DNA of 64,000 bases from NCBI RefSeq assembly GCF_900236475.1, contig NZ_LT963352.1:5068001-5132000 (forward strand). Direction: 5' to 3'. Positions 1 to 7,965 of the stretch are shown piece by piece. The notes beneath the pieces are model-generated. The model worked only from the letters and a program-made list of their open reading frames with translations. It did not search any database and was not told the origin of the DNA. Made by a program: the position numbers and the translations under genes. The DNA comes from Streptomyces chartreusis NRRL 3882. GTDB lineage: Bacteria; Actinomycetota; Actinomycetes; Streptomycetales; Streptomycetaceae. Within the stretch, counting starts at the first letter, position 1, and every line of letters begins with the position of its first letter.

Positions 1-424
1 CAGCGCGGCCAAGGGCGGGATCATCTCACTCGTGCGGAGCGCCGCGCTGGGGCTGCACAAGTACGGGGTGACCGCGAACGCGGTGGCGCCGGTCGCGCGA
101 ACGCGGATGTCCGCGGGGGTGCCGATGGAGCTGGCGGAGATCGGGGAGCCGGAGGATGTCGCCCCGCTGGTGGTGTATCTGCTGTCCGACGGGGCGCGGG
201 AGCAGGGGATCACCGGGCAGGTGTACACGGTCGCCGGGGCGAAGATCGCGGTGTGGGCGCAGCCGAGGGAGCTGCGGGCCGCGTATGCCTCCGGCGGTTG
301 GACCGTGGAGGGGATCGCGGAGTTTCTGCCCGGGTCCGTGGGGGTGGATCCGATGCCGATGCTCGAGCGGGTGCGGGAGATGGAGAGGGCGGCGCAGGAG
401 GGGGAGCGGCCGAACGCCCAGTAG
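1..424 (+). CDS. Short-chain dehydrogenase/reductase, C-terminal part
   Basis: This is the 3' part of a classical SDR; the start lies left of the window. The first complete codons (from base 2) read SAAKGGIISLVRSAAL, so the Lys of the Tyr-x3-Lys catalytic pair is present and its Tyr is the codon just outside the window. It continues with the substrate-loop segment ANAVAPVARTRM, the usual EDVAPLVVYLLSD helix and a TGQVYTVAGA strand. A tail of about 55 residues follows the fold, longer than in FabG. SDRs with such tails often act on hydroxyacyl-CoA or steroid-type substrates, which is inference here. It lies upstream of an acyl-CoA dehydrogenase on the same strand. Confidence 0.85.
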   Translation, partial: SAAKGGIISLVRSAALGLHKYGVTANAVAPVARTRMSAGVPMELAEIGEPEDVAPLVVYLLSDGAREQGITGQVYTVAGAKIAVWAQPRELRAAYASGGWTVEGIAEFLPGSVGVDPMPMLERVREMERAAQEGERPNAQ

Positions 425-465
425 CTCAGGGGGCGCGTGTGGTGTGGCGGCCGCGGGTTGTTGGT

Positions 466-500
466 GGCTGGTCGCGCAGTTCCCCGCGCCCCTTGGGGGC
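466..500 (+). repeat. Dispersed Streptomyces-type intergenic repeat, copy 1
   Basis: Bases 472-493 are identical over 22 bp to 42838-42859, with core TCGCGCAGTTCCCCGCG. Both copies are preceded by a GGT/GTGG-rich run ending in GGCTG and followed by a short G-run. Both sit between two co-directional catabolic genes, here the SDR stop and the acyl-CoA dehydrogenase start. I recall this core as common between Streptomyces genes, but that was not searched. Confidence 0.6.
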
Positions 501-538
501 CTTACCGCAAGCCCAGTCACCGAGATGAGGCGGCAACC

Positions 539-1687
539 GTGGATTTCGGGTTCGCGCAAGAAGACGAGGACTTTCGTGCCGAGGCTCGTGCCTGGCTCGC
601 CGCGCACGCCGAGGACGCACGGGACCGGCGCTCCTGGGAGCGCACCCTCGGGGCAGCCGGGTGGATCGGGCTCGGGTGGGGCGCGGGCGGGTACGGGAAT
701 CGCACCGCCACGCTCACCCAACAGGTCGTCTGGGCCGAGGAGTACGCGCAGTCGGCAGCGCCCCCGCGCTCCGGGCACATCGGTGAGAACCTGCTGGCCC
801 CCACGCTCATGGCGCACGGCACCGAGGAGCAGAAGTCCCGCTTCCTGCCGCCGATCGCCGCCGGGGAGGAACTCTGGTGCCAGGGGTACAGCGAACCCGG
901 CGCCGGTTCGGACCTGGCCGGGGTCCGTACCGCGGCCGTGCGCGAGGGCGACGGCCGTGCCTACCGCGTCACCGGGCAGAAGATCTGGACGTCCCTGGCG
1001 CACGAGGCTGACTGGTGCTTCGTGCTCGCCCGCACCGAGCCCGGCTCCGAGCGGCACCGCGGACTGACCTTCCTGCTCGTCCCCATGGACCAGCCGGGCC
1101 GGATCGAGGTCCGCCCCATCCGGCAGCTGACGGGCACCAGCGACTTCAACGAGGTCTTCTTCGACGGGGCGCACGCGCAGCACGTCGTCGGCGGTGAGGG
1201 CAACGGCTGGCGCGTCGCCATGAGCCTCCTCGGTTTCGAGCGGGGCGTGTCCACGCTGGCGCAGCAGATCGGGTTCGCCCGGGAGCTGGGCAGCGTGGTG
1301 CGGGCGGCCGTGGAGTCGGGGGCGGCGGAGGATCCGGTCGTACGGGAACGGCTCGTACGGCAGTGGGCGGAGCTGCGCACCATGCGCTGGAACGCCCTGC
1401 GCACCCTGGGCGGTTCGGGCGACCCGGGTGCCCCGAGCGTGGCGAAGCTGCTGTGGGCCGGATGGCATCAGCGGCTCGGGGAGCTGGCGGTGCTGGTGCG
1501 GGGTGCGGCGGCGAGCGTCGGTCCGGCGGACTGGTCCCTCGCGTCGCCGTACGAACTGGACGCGGCGCAGCACCTCTTCCTCTTCTCCCGGGCCGACACC
1601 ATCTACGGCGGCTCGGACCAGATCCAGCGCACGATCATCGCCGAGCGGGTGCTCGGCCTGCCCAGGGAGCCCAAGGGAGCCGCGTGA
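539..1687 (+). CDS. Acyl-CoA dehydrogenase family flavoprotein
   Basis: This 382-residue protein should be an FAD-dependent dehydrogenase that oxidises an acyl-CoA thioester to its 2-enoyl-CoA. The N-terminal helical domain starts DFGFAQEDEDFRAEARAWL. The middle domain carries WCQGYSEPGAGSDLAG and the usual KIWTS strand. The C-terminal domain ends IYGGSDQIQRTIIAERVLGLP. The YEGT-type Glu is replaced by Gly, so the base is probably E234 in GFERG, as in isovaleryl-type enzymes. I chose GTG 539 because a GAGG ribosome site lies about 9 bp upstream and homology begins there. The stop shares one base with the next gene's ATG, implying coupling with the alcohol dehydrogenase. Confidence 0.92.
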   Translation: MDFGFAQEDEDFRAEARAWLAAHAEDARDRRSWERTLGAAGWIGLGWGAGGYGNRTATLTQQVVWAEEYAQSAAPPRSGHIGENLLAPTLMAHGTEEQKSRFLPPIAAGEELWCQGYSEPGAGSDLAGVRTAAVREGDGRAYRVTGQKIWTSLAHEADWCFVLARTEPGSERHRGLTFLLVPMDQPGRIEVRPIRQLTGTSDFNEVFFDGAHAQHVVGGEGNGWRVAMSLLGFERGVSTLAQQIGFARELGSVVRAAVESGAAEDPVVRERLVRQWAELRTMRWNALRTLGGSGDPGAPSVAKLLWAGWHQRLGELAVLVRGAAASVGPADWSLASPYELDAAQHLFLFSRADTIYGGSDQIQRTIIAERVLGLPREPKGAA

Positions 1688-2736
1688 TGCGAGGCGTGAT
1701 CTTCGACGGGAAGCAGGTCCGGGTCGTCACGGATCTGCAGGTGCGGGAGCCGGGTCCGGGTGAGGTGCGGGTCGCGATCTCGGCGGCCGGGCTGTGTCAC
1801 AGCGATCTGTCGGTGGTGGACGGGACCATACCCTTCCCGGTCCCTGTGGTGCTGGGCCATGAGGGTGCCGGGGTCGTGGAGTCGGTGGGTAGTGGCGTCA
1901 CACACGTGGCGCCCGGTGACCATGTGGCGCTGTCCACCCTCGCGAACTGCGGCACGTGCGCGGAGTGTGACCGGGGTCGCCCGACGATGTGCCGGCAGGC
2001 GATCGGGCGTCCGGGCCGGCCGTTCCGTCACGCCGGCGTGCCGGTCCACCAGTTCGCCGCGAACTCGGCGTTCGCGGAGCGCACGGTCGTGAAGGCCGTA
2101 CAGGCGGTCCGGATCCCCGAGGACGTCCCCATGGCGTCGGCGGCGCTCATCGGGTGCGGGGTGCTGACGGGGGTGGGCGCCGTGCTGAACCGGGCGCGGG
2201 TCGACCGCGGCGACCGTGTCCTGGTGATCGGGACGGGCGGCATCGGCCTGAACGTGTTGCAGGGGGCGCGGCTCGCGGGCGCCCTGCGGATCGTGGCCGT
2301 CGACGCCAACCCGGCGAAGGAGGAGGTGGCACGCCGCTTCGGCGCGACGGACTTCCTCACCTCGACGGAGGGCGTGCGGGACCTCCTGCCCACGGGCGCG
2401 GACCACGCCTTCGAGTGCGTCGGCCGGGTGGAGCTGATCCGGCAGGCGATCGACGCACTGGACCGGCACGGCCAGGCGATCCTCCTCGGGGTGCCGCCGG
2501 CCGCGGCCGAGGCGTCCTTCCGCGTCTCGTCGATGTACCTCGACAAGTCCATCCTGGGCTGCCGCTACGGCTCCTCCCGCCCCCAGCGGGACATCGCCCT
2601 GTACGCCGACCTGTACCGCCAAGGCAGGCTGCTGCTCGACGAACTGGTCACCCGGACCTACCCGGTCGAGGACTTCGAGAAGGCGGCGGCGGACGCGGAG
2701 GCGGGCCGGGTGGCGCGCGGAGTGCTCACGTTCTGA
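1687..2736 (+). CDS. Zinc-type alcohol dehydrogenase (MDR superfamily)
   Basis: This 349-residue medium-chain dehydrogenase has the catalytic-zinc motif LCHSD near residue 39 and GHEGAGVVESVGSGV. The structural zinc lobe has four Cys in CGTCAECDRGRPTMC. The NAD(P) fold starts VLVIGTGGIGLNVLQGA. The family oxidises alcohols to aldehydes or the reverse. The ATG overlaps the stop of the acyl-CoA dehydrogenase, so the two are probably one transcript. Its 3' end overlaps the convergent AraC-type regulator by 11 bp. The substrate is not evident. Confidence 0.93.
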   Translation: MRGVIFDGKQVRVVTDLQVREPGPGEVRVAISAAGLCHSDLSVVDGTIPFPVPVVLGHEGAGVVESVGSGVTHVAPGDHVALSTLANCGTCAECDRGRPTMCRQAIGRPGRPFRHAGVPVHQFAANSAFAERTVVKAVQAVRIPEDVPMASAALIGCGVLTGVGAVLNRARVDRGDRVLVIGTGGIGLNVLQGARLAGALRIVAVDANPAKEEVARRFGATDFLTSTEGVRDLLPTGADHAFECVGRVELIRQAIDALDRHGQAILLGVPPAAAEASFRVSSMYLDKSILGCRYGSSRPQRDIALYADLYRQGRLLLDELVTRTYPVEDFEKAAADAEAGRVARGVLTF

Positions 2737-3754
2737 CGGCCGCCGACCCGTCCCTCCCGGTCCGGAAGGTCCGCCGGTAGGCGGTGGGCGTGACACCGAG
2801 CGCCGCCTGGAGGTGCTGGCGCATCGACTGTGCCGTACCGAAGCCCGCGTCGCGGGCCACCTGGTCGACGGAGCGGTCGGTGGTCTCCAGCAGGTGCCGG
2901 GCCCGTTCCACGCGCTGCTGGGTGAGCCACTGGCCGGGGCTGACGCCGGTCTCCTCGCGGAAGCGGCGGGTGAACGTACGGACCGACATGGCCTCCTGGG
3001 CGGCCATGTCGCGCAACTGGATCGGCTCGTGGAGACGGCCCAGGGCCCAGGCGCGGGCGGTGGTGGTGGAGGCCTGCTGCGGATCGGGCACCGGCCGCTC
3101 GATGTACTGTGCCTGACCGCCGTCGCGGTGCGGCGGTACGACCGTACGGCGGGCCACGTCGTTGGCGACGGCGGCGCCGTGGTCGCGGCGCACGATGTGC
3201 AGGCACAGGTCGATGCCGGCGGCGACCCCCGCGGAGGTCAGCACGTCGCCGTCGTCGATGAACAGCACGTCCGGGTCGACCTGGACCTGCGGGAAGAGCC
3301 GCTGCAGGCGTTCGGCGTCGGCCCAGTGGGTGGTGGCGGGGCGGCCGTCGAGGAGGCCGGCGGCGGCGAGCACGTAGACGCCGGTGCAGATGGAGGCCAG
3401 GCGCGTGCCGGGCCGGAGGCGGGCGAGGGCCGCGGCCAGTTCGTCGGTCAGCACTCCCTCGTCGTAGACCGGGCCGAGTTCGTACGACGCCGGGACGATC
3501 ACCGTGTCGGCCTCGGCCAGGGCCTCGGGGCCGTGCGCGACGTGGATGGCGAAGTCGGCGTCCGTATCGACCGGGCCCGGCGGCCGGACCGAGCAGGTCA
3601 CGACCTCGTACAGGTGCCGCCCCCGGGCGTCCTTGGGGCGGCCGAAGATGCGGTGCGGGATGCCCAGTTCGAAGGGGAGCAGCCCGTCGAGGGCGAGGAC
3701 GACGACGCGGTGGGGGCGGAAGGCTTCGCGGGTGCCCGTATGCACGGTCTGCAT
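2726..3754 (-). CDS. GlxA/FtrA-type transcriptional regulator (DJ-1/PfpI + AraC HTH)
   Basis: This 342-residue protein has two domains. Residues about 14-190 form a DJ-1/PfpI-like amidotransferase fold, with the SICTGVYVLAAAGLLDGR elbow where the Cys sits and the strand TTHWADAERL. Residues about 235-335 form a double AraC-type helix-turn-helix (MSVRTFTRRFREETGVSP, then VDQVARDAGFGTAQSMRQHL). Such regulators bind a ligand through the DJ-1 part and activate nearby genes. The divergent neighbour is the MFS transporter at 3826, a reasonable target. Its 3' end overlaps that of the convergent alcohol dehydrogenase. Confidence 0.93.
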   Translation of the reverse strand: MQTVHTGTREAFRPHRVVVLALDGLLPFELGIPHRIFGRPKDARGRHLYEVVTCSVRPPGPVDTDADFAIHVAHGPEALAEADTVIVPASYELGPVYDEGVLTDELAAALARLRPGTRLASICTGVYVLAAAGLLDGRPATTHWADAERLQRLFPQVQVDPDVLFIDDGDVLTSAGVAAGIDLCLHIVRRDHGAAVANDVARRTVVPPHRDGGQAQYIERPVPDPQQASTTTARAWALGRLHEPIQLRDMAAQEAMSVRTFTRRFREETGVSPGQWLTQQRVERARHLLETTDRSVDQVARDAGFGTAQSMRQHLQAALGVTPTAYRRTFRTGRDGSAAVRT

Positions 3755-3825
3755 GGCCCGATCCTAGCGAATGCTGTCTTTCAGGCCACTCGATGAGACG
3801 GATCGCGATCCGGAAGCCTTATGGC

Positions 3826-5145
3826 GTGACCCAGACAAGCGATGCCGCCCCCGACGTGCAGGAATCCGTACCGGAACCCCCCGCCGCGGGCAGGCGGCGC
3901 ATCCACCGTGCCTGGTTCGTCGCCGCTGTCACCTTCGTGACGATCATCGGCGCGGCCGCCTTCCGTTCCGTGCCGGGCCTGCTCATCGACCCGTTGCACG
4001 ACGAGTTCGACTGGTCGCGCGGCACGATCGGCGCCGCCGTCTCGGTCAATCTCGCGCTGTACGGTCTGACGGCCCCGTTCGCGGCGGCCCTGATGGACCG
4101 CTTCGGCATCCGCCGGGTCGTCGCGGTCGCCCTGACGGTCATCGCGCTCGGTTCGGGCCTCACGGTGTGGATGACGGCGGCCTGGCAACTGATGCTGTGC
4201 TGGGGCCTGCTGGTCGGCCTCGGCTCCGGATCCATGGCGCTGGCGTTCGCGGCGACCGTCACCAACCGCTGGTTCACCGAGCGGCGCGGCCTGGTCAGCG
4301 GCATCCTCACCGCCGCGTCCGCCTCCGGCCAGCTGATCTTCCTGCCGCTGCTGTCCTGGATCGTCGAGCGGCACGACTGGCGCCCGGCCGCCGTGACGGT
4401 CGCGCTCGCCGCCCTCGCGGTCGTCCCGTTCGTCTGGCTCCTGCTGCGCGACCACCCCGCGGACGTGGGCCAGAAGCCGTACGGCGCGACCGAGTTCGTA
4501 CCGAAGCCCGCACCGGTCCCCGGCGCCGCCCGCCGGGCCGTGACCGTGCTGTTCTCGGCCGCACGCACCGGCCCGTTCTGGCTGCTCGCCGGCACCTTCG
4601 CGATCTGCGGCGCCTCGACCAACGGCCTGATCCAGACCCACTTCGTGCCCGCCGCCCACGACCACGGCATGCCCCTGACGACCGCCGCCTCGCTGCTCGC
4701 GGTCATCGGCGTCTTCGACGTCGTCGGCACGGTCGCCTCCGGCTGGTTCACCGACCGCTTCGAAGCCCGGCGCCTGCTCGCGGTCTACTACTCCCTGCGG
4801 GGCGTCTCCCTCCTCTTCCTCCCGCTGCTGCTGGTGACGCCCGGCGTCCGGCCCCCGATGATCTTCTTCATCGTCTTCTACGGCCTCGACTGGGTCGCCA
4901 CGGTCCCGCCCACCCTCGCCCTGTGCCGCGAGCAGTACGGCGAGGACAGCGCGATCGTCTTCGGCTGGGTCCTCGCCTCCCACCAGGTCGGCGCGGCCCT
5001 GGTCGCCTTCCTCGGCGGCGTCGCGCGCGACACGTTCGGGTCGTACGACGTGGTCTGGTACGCGTCGGGGGCGTTGTGCGCGGTGGCGGCGTTGATGGCG
5101 TTGGTGATCCGGCGGCGGGGGGTGGGGGTGGCGGTGACGGCCTGA
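3826..5145 (+). CDS. MFS transporter (oxalate/formate- or monocarboxylate-type)
   Basis: This is a 12-helix major facilitator of about 439 residues. The loop 2-3 signature appears as AALMDRFGIRRVVAVA and its second-half counterpart as SGWFTDRFEARRLLAVY. TM4 carries GLGSGSMALAFAATVTNRWFTERRGLVSG, typical of the OFA/monocarboxylate branch, so an organic anion is a likely substrate. I prefer GTG 3826, with GGAAG about 10 bp upstream, over ATG 3793, which has no clear ribosome site. It is divergent from the DJ-1/AraC regulator, which may control it. Confidence 0.9.
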   Translation: MTQTSDAAPDVQESVPEPPAAGRRRIHRAWFVAAVTFVTIIGAAAFRSVPGLLIDPLHDEFDWSRGTIGAAVSVNLALYGLTAPFAAALMDRFGIRRVVAVALTVIALGSGLTVWMTAAWQLMLCWGLLVGLGSGSMALAFAATVTNRWFTERRGLVSGILTAASASGQLIFLPLLSWIVERHDWRPAAVTVALAALAVVPFVWLLLRDHPADVGQKPYGATEFVPKPAPVPGAARRAVTVLFSAARTGPFWLLAGTFAICGASTNGLIQTHFVPAAHDHGMPLTTAASLLAVIGVFDVVGTVASGWFTDRFEARRLLAVYYSLRGVSLLFLPLLLVTPGVRPPMIFFIVFYGLDWVATVPPTLALCREQYGEDSAIVFGWVLASHQVGAALVAFLGGVARDTFGSYDVVWYASGALCAVAALMALVIRRRGVGVAVTA

Positions 5146-5328
5146 GAAGGGACTGCCGGGCGCGACAGCGGCTACGCGCCCGCGTAGGGACCCCGCGGCT
5201 GGCCCTATCCTTGGGCCAGTTCATTCGCCTCTTGGAAGGTCCGTCGATGACACTCGGCATGGTTCTCGGTGACGTGGTCGTCGTGACGTCGCAGGTTCGT
5301 TCACGTTCGGCCTTCCGAGGAGTTTGCC

Positions 5329-6447
5329 GTGTCCACGATCCGCTGGATCGAGGCTCAACCCCGTTCCGCCCGCTGGCATTCTGAGTCCGGGCTGCCCCTG
5401 CCCCGTCGGGTCGTCGTCGCCGACGACCGGATGAGCGCCGCCGTCGCCTACCGTCTGGCCTGCGAGGGCACCGCGCTGTTGTGGCGCGGGGATTTCCAGA
5501 ACGCGCGGCAGTTGTTGCGCGCGATGGACCGCCGTGTCGGTCGTGCCGCGCCCGGTCCGGCGGGTACGCCGGCCGAGACCTTCCGTCTGTACCGGCGGTT
5601 CCGTGCTCACCGTGCGCGCGTGCTCGGCAAGTTGCTCGTGCTGCTGGAGCGGGAGCACGTACTGGCGCTGCGTCGGGCGCCTGACGTGCGGCCGGCGTGC
5701 GGTGAGGCGTACGGGCCGTCCGACGGGGACATGGCCGTCGCCCTCACCGAGCTGCTGGGTGTGATCAGTGCCCGGCAGTGGCGGGAGAAGGGTGTGTATG
5801 TTCCGGCGCTGGGCGCGCGGGTCCACCCGCATTACGGGGTGTTCGCGCCGACCAGGGGTGAGTACGTCGATCTCGTCGCGCGGGCGCCGCTGCCGCGTGG
5901 TGGCGGTGTGCGTACGGCGTTCGACCTGGGCACCGGCACCGGTGTGCTCGCCGCCCTGCTCGCCCGGCGTGGTGCCGGGCAGGTGGTGGCCACGGACGTC
6001 AGCGCGCGGGCGCGGGAGTGCGCGCGGGACAACGTACGGCGGTTGGGGCTCGGGCGGGTGGTCCGCGTCGCCGGGCCCGGGCTGTATCCCGAGGGGCGCG
6101 CCGATCTGGTGGTCTGCAACCCGCCCTGGATCCCCGCCCGTCCCGCCTCCGACCTCGACCTCGGCGTCTATGACGCGCGCGGTGGCATGCTCCAGGGTTT
6201 CCTGGACGGGCTCGGCGGCCGGCTGGAACCCGGCGGTGAGGGCTGGCTCGTACTGTCCGACCTGGCCGAACGGCTCGGGCTGCGCAGCCGGGACGAGCTG
6301 CTGAACGCCATCGACACGGCGGGCCTGCGGGTGGTCGACCGTCTGGACACCCGCCCCCGTCACGCGCGCGTGCGGGACACGGACGATCCGCTGCACGCCG
6401 TACGGGCCGCCGAGGTCACCTCGCTGTGGCGGCTGGCCGTCGCCTGA
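5329..6447 (+). CDS. Class I SAM-dependent methyltransferase with NPPW motif
   Basis: This 372-residue protein has a helical N-terminal third without obvious motifs and then a Rossmann methyltransferase domain. Motif I is FDLGTGTGVLAALLARRGA near residue 200, followed by VVATDVSARARECARDN and then VVCNPPWIP. The (N/D)PP(Y/F/W) tetrapeptide marks N-methylation of a planar amide or base, as in HemK/PrmC, RsmC and related enzymes. GTG 5329 follows GAGGAG by 6 bp. The true substrate (protein, RNA or small molecule) is unknown. It stands alone, convergent with the flavin reductase. Confidence 0.88.
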   Translation: MSTIRWIEAQPRSARWHSESGLPLPRRVVVADDRMSAAVAYRLACEGTALLWRGDFQNARQLLRAMDRRVGRAAPGPAGTPAETFRLYRRFRAHRARVLGKLLVLLEREHVLALRRAPDVRPACGEAYGPSDGDMAVALTELLGVISARQWREKGVYVPALGARVHPHYGVFAPTRGEYVDLVARAPLPRGGGVRTAFDLGTGTGVLAALLARRGAGQVVATDVSARARECARDNVRRLGLGRVVRVAGPGLYPEGRADLVVCNPPWIPARPASDLDLGVYDARGGMLQGFLDGLGGRLEPGGEGWLVLSDLAERLGLRSRDELLNAIDTAGLRVVDRLDTRPRHARVRDTDDPLHAVRAAEVTSLWRLAVA

Positions 6448-6462
6448 TCCGTACCGGCTCGA

Positions 6463-7116
6463 TCAATCGGACAGCCGCGCGAAGCGCCCTCGGTGGAACA
6501 GCAGCGGTCCGTCCGGATCGTCGTCGTCGCCCGTACCGAGGGCGTCCACCCGGCCGACCACGATGAGGTGGTCACCGCCGGTGTGGACGGCGTGGATCGC
6601 GCAGTCGATCCAGGCGACGGCACCCGACAGGCGCGGCGAACCCGACACCGGCGCCGCGTCGTACGCCACCCCCGTGAACTTGTCCGCGCCGCTCACCGCG
6701 AAGGCGCGGCACAGCTCGGTCTGGTGGGCGCCCAGGACGTTCACGCAGAACACCCCGGCCCTGGCGATACGCGGCCAGGTCGTCGACGTACGGCCGACCA
6801 TGAAGGCGACCAGCGGCGGGACGAGGGAGAGGGACGTGAAGGACTGGCAGGCGAAGCCGGCGGGGGAGCCGGCGGGCGAGTCGCCCGTGGTGCCCGGAGT
6901 GGTGGGGGGCGCCGTGATCACTGCCACGCCCGTCGCGAAGTGTCCGAGGACGCGGCGGAACTCCGCCGGGTCCAGGGGAGCGCGCTCGTCCTCGCCGACG
7001 CACCGCAGCGCGGGGCGCGGCAGCGCTTCGACGGGCTCCGGTGCGGGTGTGCGGGCCGACCTGAGGTAGCGGACGGCGGCTTCGGCCATTCCTGCTTGTC
7101 CCATCACATCCACCAT
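6463..7116 (-). CDS. Flavin reductase (HpaC/HsaB-like)
   Basis: This is a split-barrel NAD(P)H:flavin oxidoreductase domain preceded by about 45 extra residues. Diagnostic stretches are FRRVLGHFATGVAVITAP, CQSFTSLSLVPPLVAFMVGRTSTTWPRI, FCVNVLGAHQTELCRAFA and a CAIHAVHTGGDHLIVVGRV strand. Such proteins feed reduced flavin to a separate monooxygenase, for example HsaA in steroid ring cleavage. Candidate partners here are the luciferase-like enzymes at 37367, 41685 and 52297. A perfect operator palindrome ends 4 bp upstream of the first ATG. There is no Shine-Dalgarno there, so the mRNA may be leaderless, or translation may begin at the fifth codon. Confidence 0.9.
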   Translation of the reverse strand: MVDVMGQAGMAEAAVRYLRSARTPAPEPVEALPRPALRCVGEDERAPLDPAEFRRVLGHFATGVAVITAPPTTPGTTGDSPAGSPAGFACQSFTSLSLVPPLVAFMVGRTSTTWPRIARAGVFCVNVLGAHQTELCRAFAVSGADKFTGVAYDAAPVSGSPRLSGAVAWIDCAIHAVHTGGDHLIVVGRVDALGTGDDDDPDGPLLFHRGRFARLSD

Positions 7117-7119
7117 TGA

Positions 7120-7138
7120 ATCTGACGTAGCGTCAGAT
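7120..7138. promoter_or_regulatory. Regulon operator site 1 (perfect palindrome)
   Basis: ATCTGACG-TAG-CGTCAGAT has two perfect 8-bp arms and a 3-bp spacer. It fills the gap between the enoyl-CoA hydratase stop (7147) and the flavin reductase start (7116). It is one of twelve matches in the window and fits a TetR-type operator. Confidence 0.75.
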
Positions 7139-7146
7139 AGGAAGGG

Positions 7147-7965
7147 TCAGTGACCCTCGTACACGGGTTTCCGCCGCTCCGCGAAGCTCCGTACGCCCTC
7201 CTGCGCGTCCGCCGTCGTCATGTTGATCTCCTGCGCGGCGGCCTCGGCGGCGAGGGCCGTGGCCCGGTCGGTGTCGAGAGAGGCGTTGACGAGCTGCTTG
7301 GTGAGGGCGAGGGCCCGGGTCGGGCCGGTGGCGAGGCGTGCGGCCCAGGCGCGGGCCGTCTTCTCCAGGTCGGCGTCCGGGACGACCCGGTTAACCAACC
7401 CCATCCGCTCCGCGTCGGCCGCCGTGAGCGCGTCGCCGAAGAACATCAGCTCCTTGGCGCGCTGCGGGCCGATGAGGCGGGGGAGGAGGTACGCGCCGCC
7501 GGCGTCCGGTACCAGGCCGCGCCGTACGAACACCTCGATGAAGCGGGCCGACTCGGCGGCCAGGACGAGATCGCAGGCCCAGGCGAGGTGCGCGCCCAGC
7601 CCCGCGGCCGTACCGTTCACCGCCGCGATCACCGGCTTCTCGCAGTCCAGGACGGCGGCGATCAGGCGCTGGGCGCCGGTGCGGAGGGTGCGTGCGACAT
7701 CTCCGGCGACAGGTGCGGTCGTCGTGGCGGCGGTGCCCGCCTCGGCGGTCGCGGTGGTGGCCCGGAGGTCCGCGCCGGCGCAGAAGCCGCGCCCCGTTCC
7801 CGTGAGCACGACCGCTCGTACCTCCGCCGACGCGGATGCCTCCGACAGCAGCCGGACGATCACGTCCCGCTGGTCGGGCGTGAGGGCGTTGAGGGCCTGG
7901 GGCCGGTTGAGGGTGAGGGAGAGGACGTGGTCGCCGGTGGTGTGCAGAACGGCGGGTTCCGTCAT
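7147..7965 (-). CDS. Enoyl-CoA hydratase/isomerase family protein
   Basis: This 272-residue crotonase-fold protein has the oxyanion-hole segments GRGFCAGADL and NGTAAGLGAHLAWACDL. The second catalytic Glu position is in RRGLVPDAGGAYLLPRLIG, where Asp follows Pro. It should hydrate or isomerise a 2-enoyl-CoA. The ATG at 7965 overlaps the stop of the upstream NDP-forming acyl-CoA ligase by four bases, so activation and hydration are translationally coupled. A Thr/Ala-rich insert near residues 68-80 (ATTATAEAGTAATTTAP) is unusual and may form a flexible loop at the active-site entrance. Confidence 0.92.
   Translation of the reverse strand: MTEPAVLHTTGDHVLSLTLNRPQALNALTPDQRDVIVRLLSEASASAEVRAVVLTGTGRGFCAGADLRATTATAEAGTAATTTAPVAGDVARTLRTGAQRLIAAVLDCEKPVIAAVNGTAAGLGAHLAWACDLVLAAESARFIEVFVRRGLVPDAGGAYLLPRLIGPQRAKELMFFGDALTAADAERMGLVNRVVPDADLEKTARAWAARLATGPTRALALTKQLVNASLDTDRATALAAEAAAQEINMTTADAQEGVRSFAERRKPVYEGH

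Noticed and set aside
26..1573. Long antisense open frame (515 codons) opposite the SDR and acyl-CoA dehydrogenase genes
   Set aside because: It is the frame-shadow of high-GC genes: Arg/Pro/Gly/His-rich product, no family motifs, while the plus strand encodes clear enzymes.
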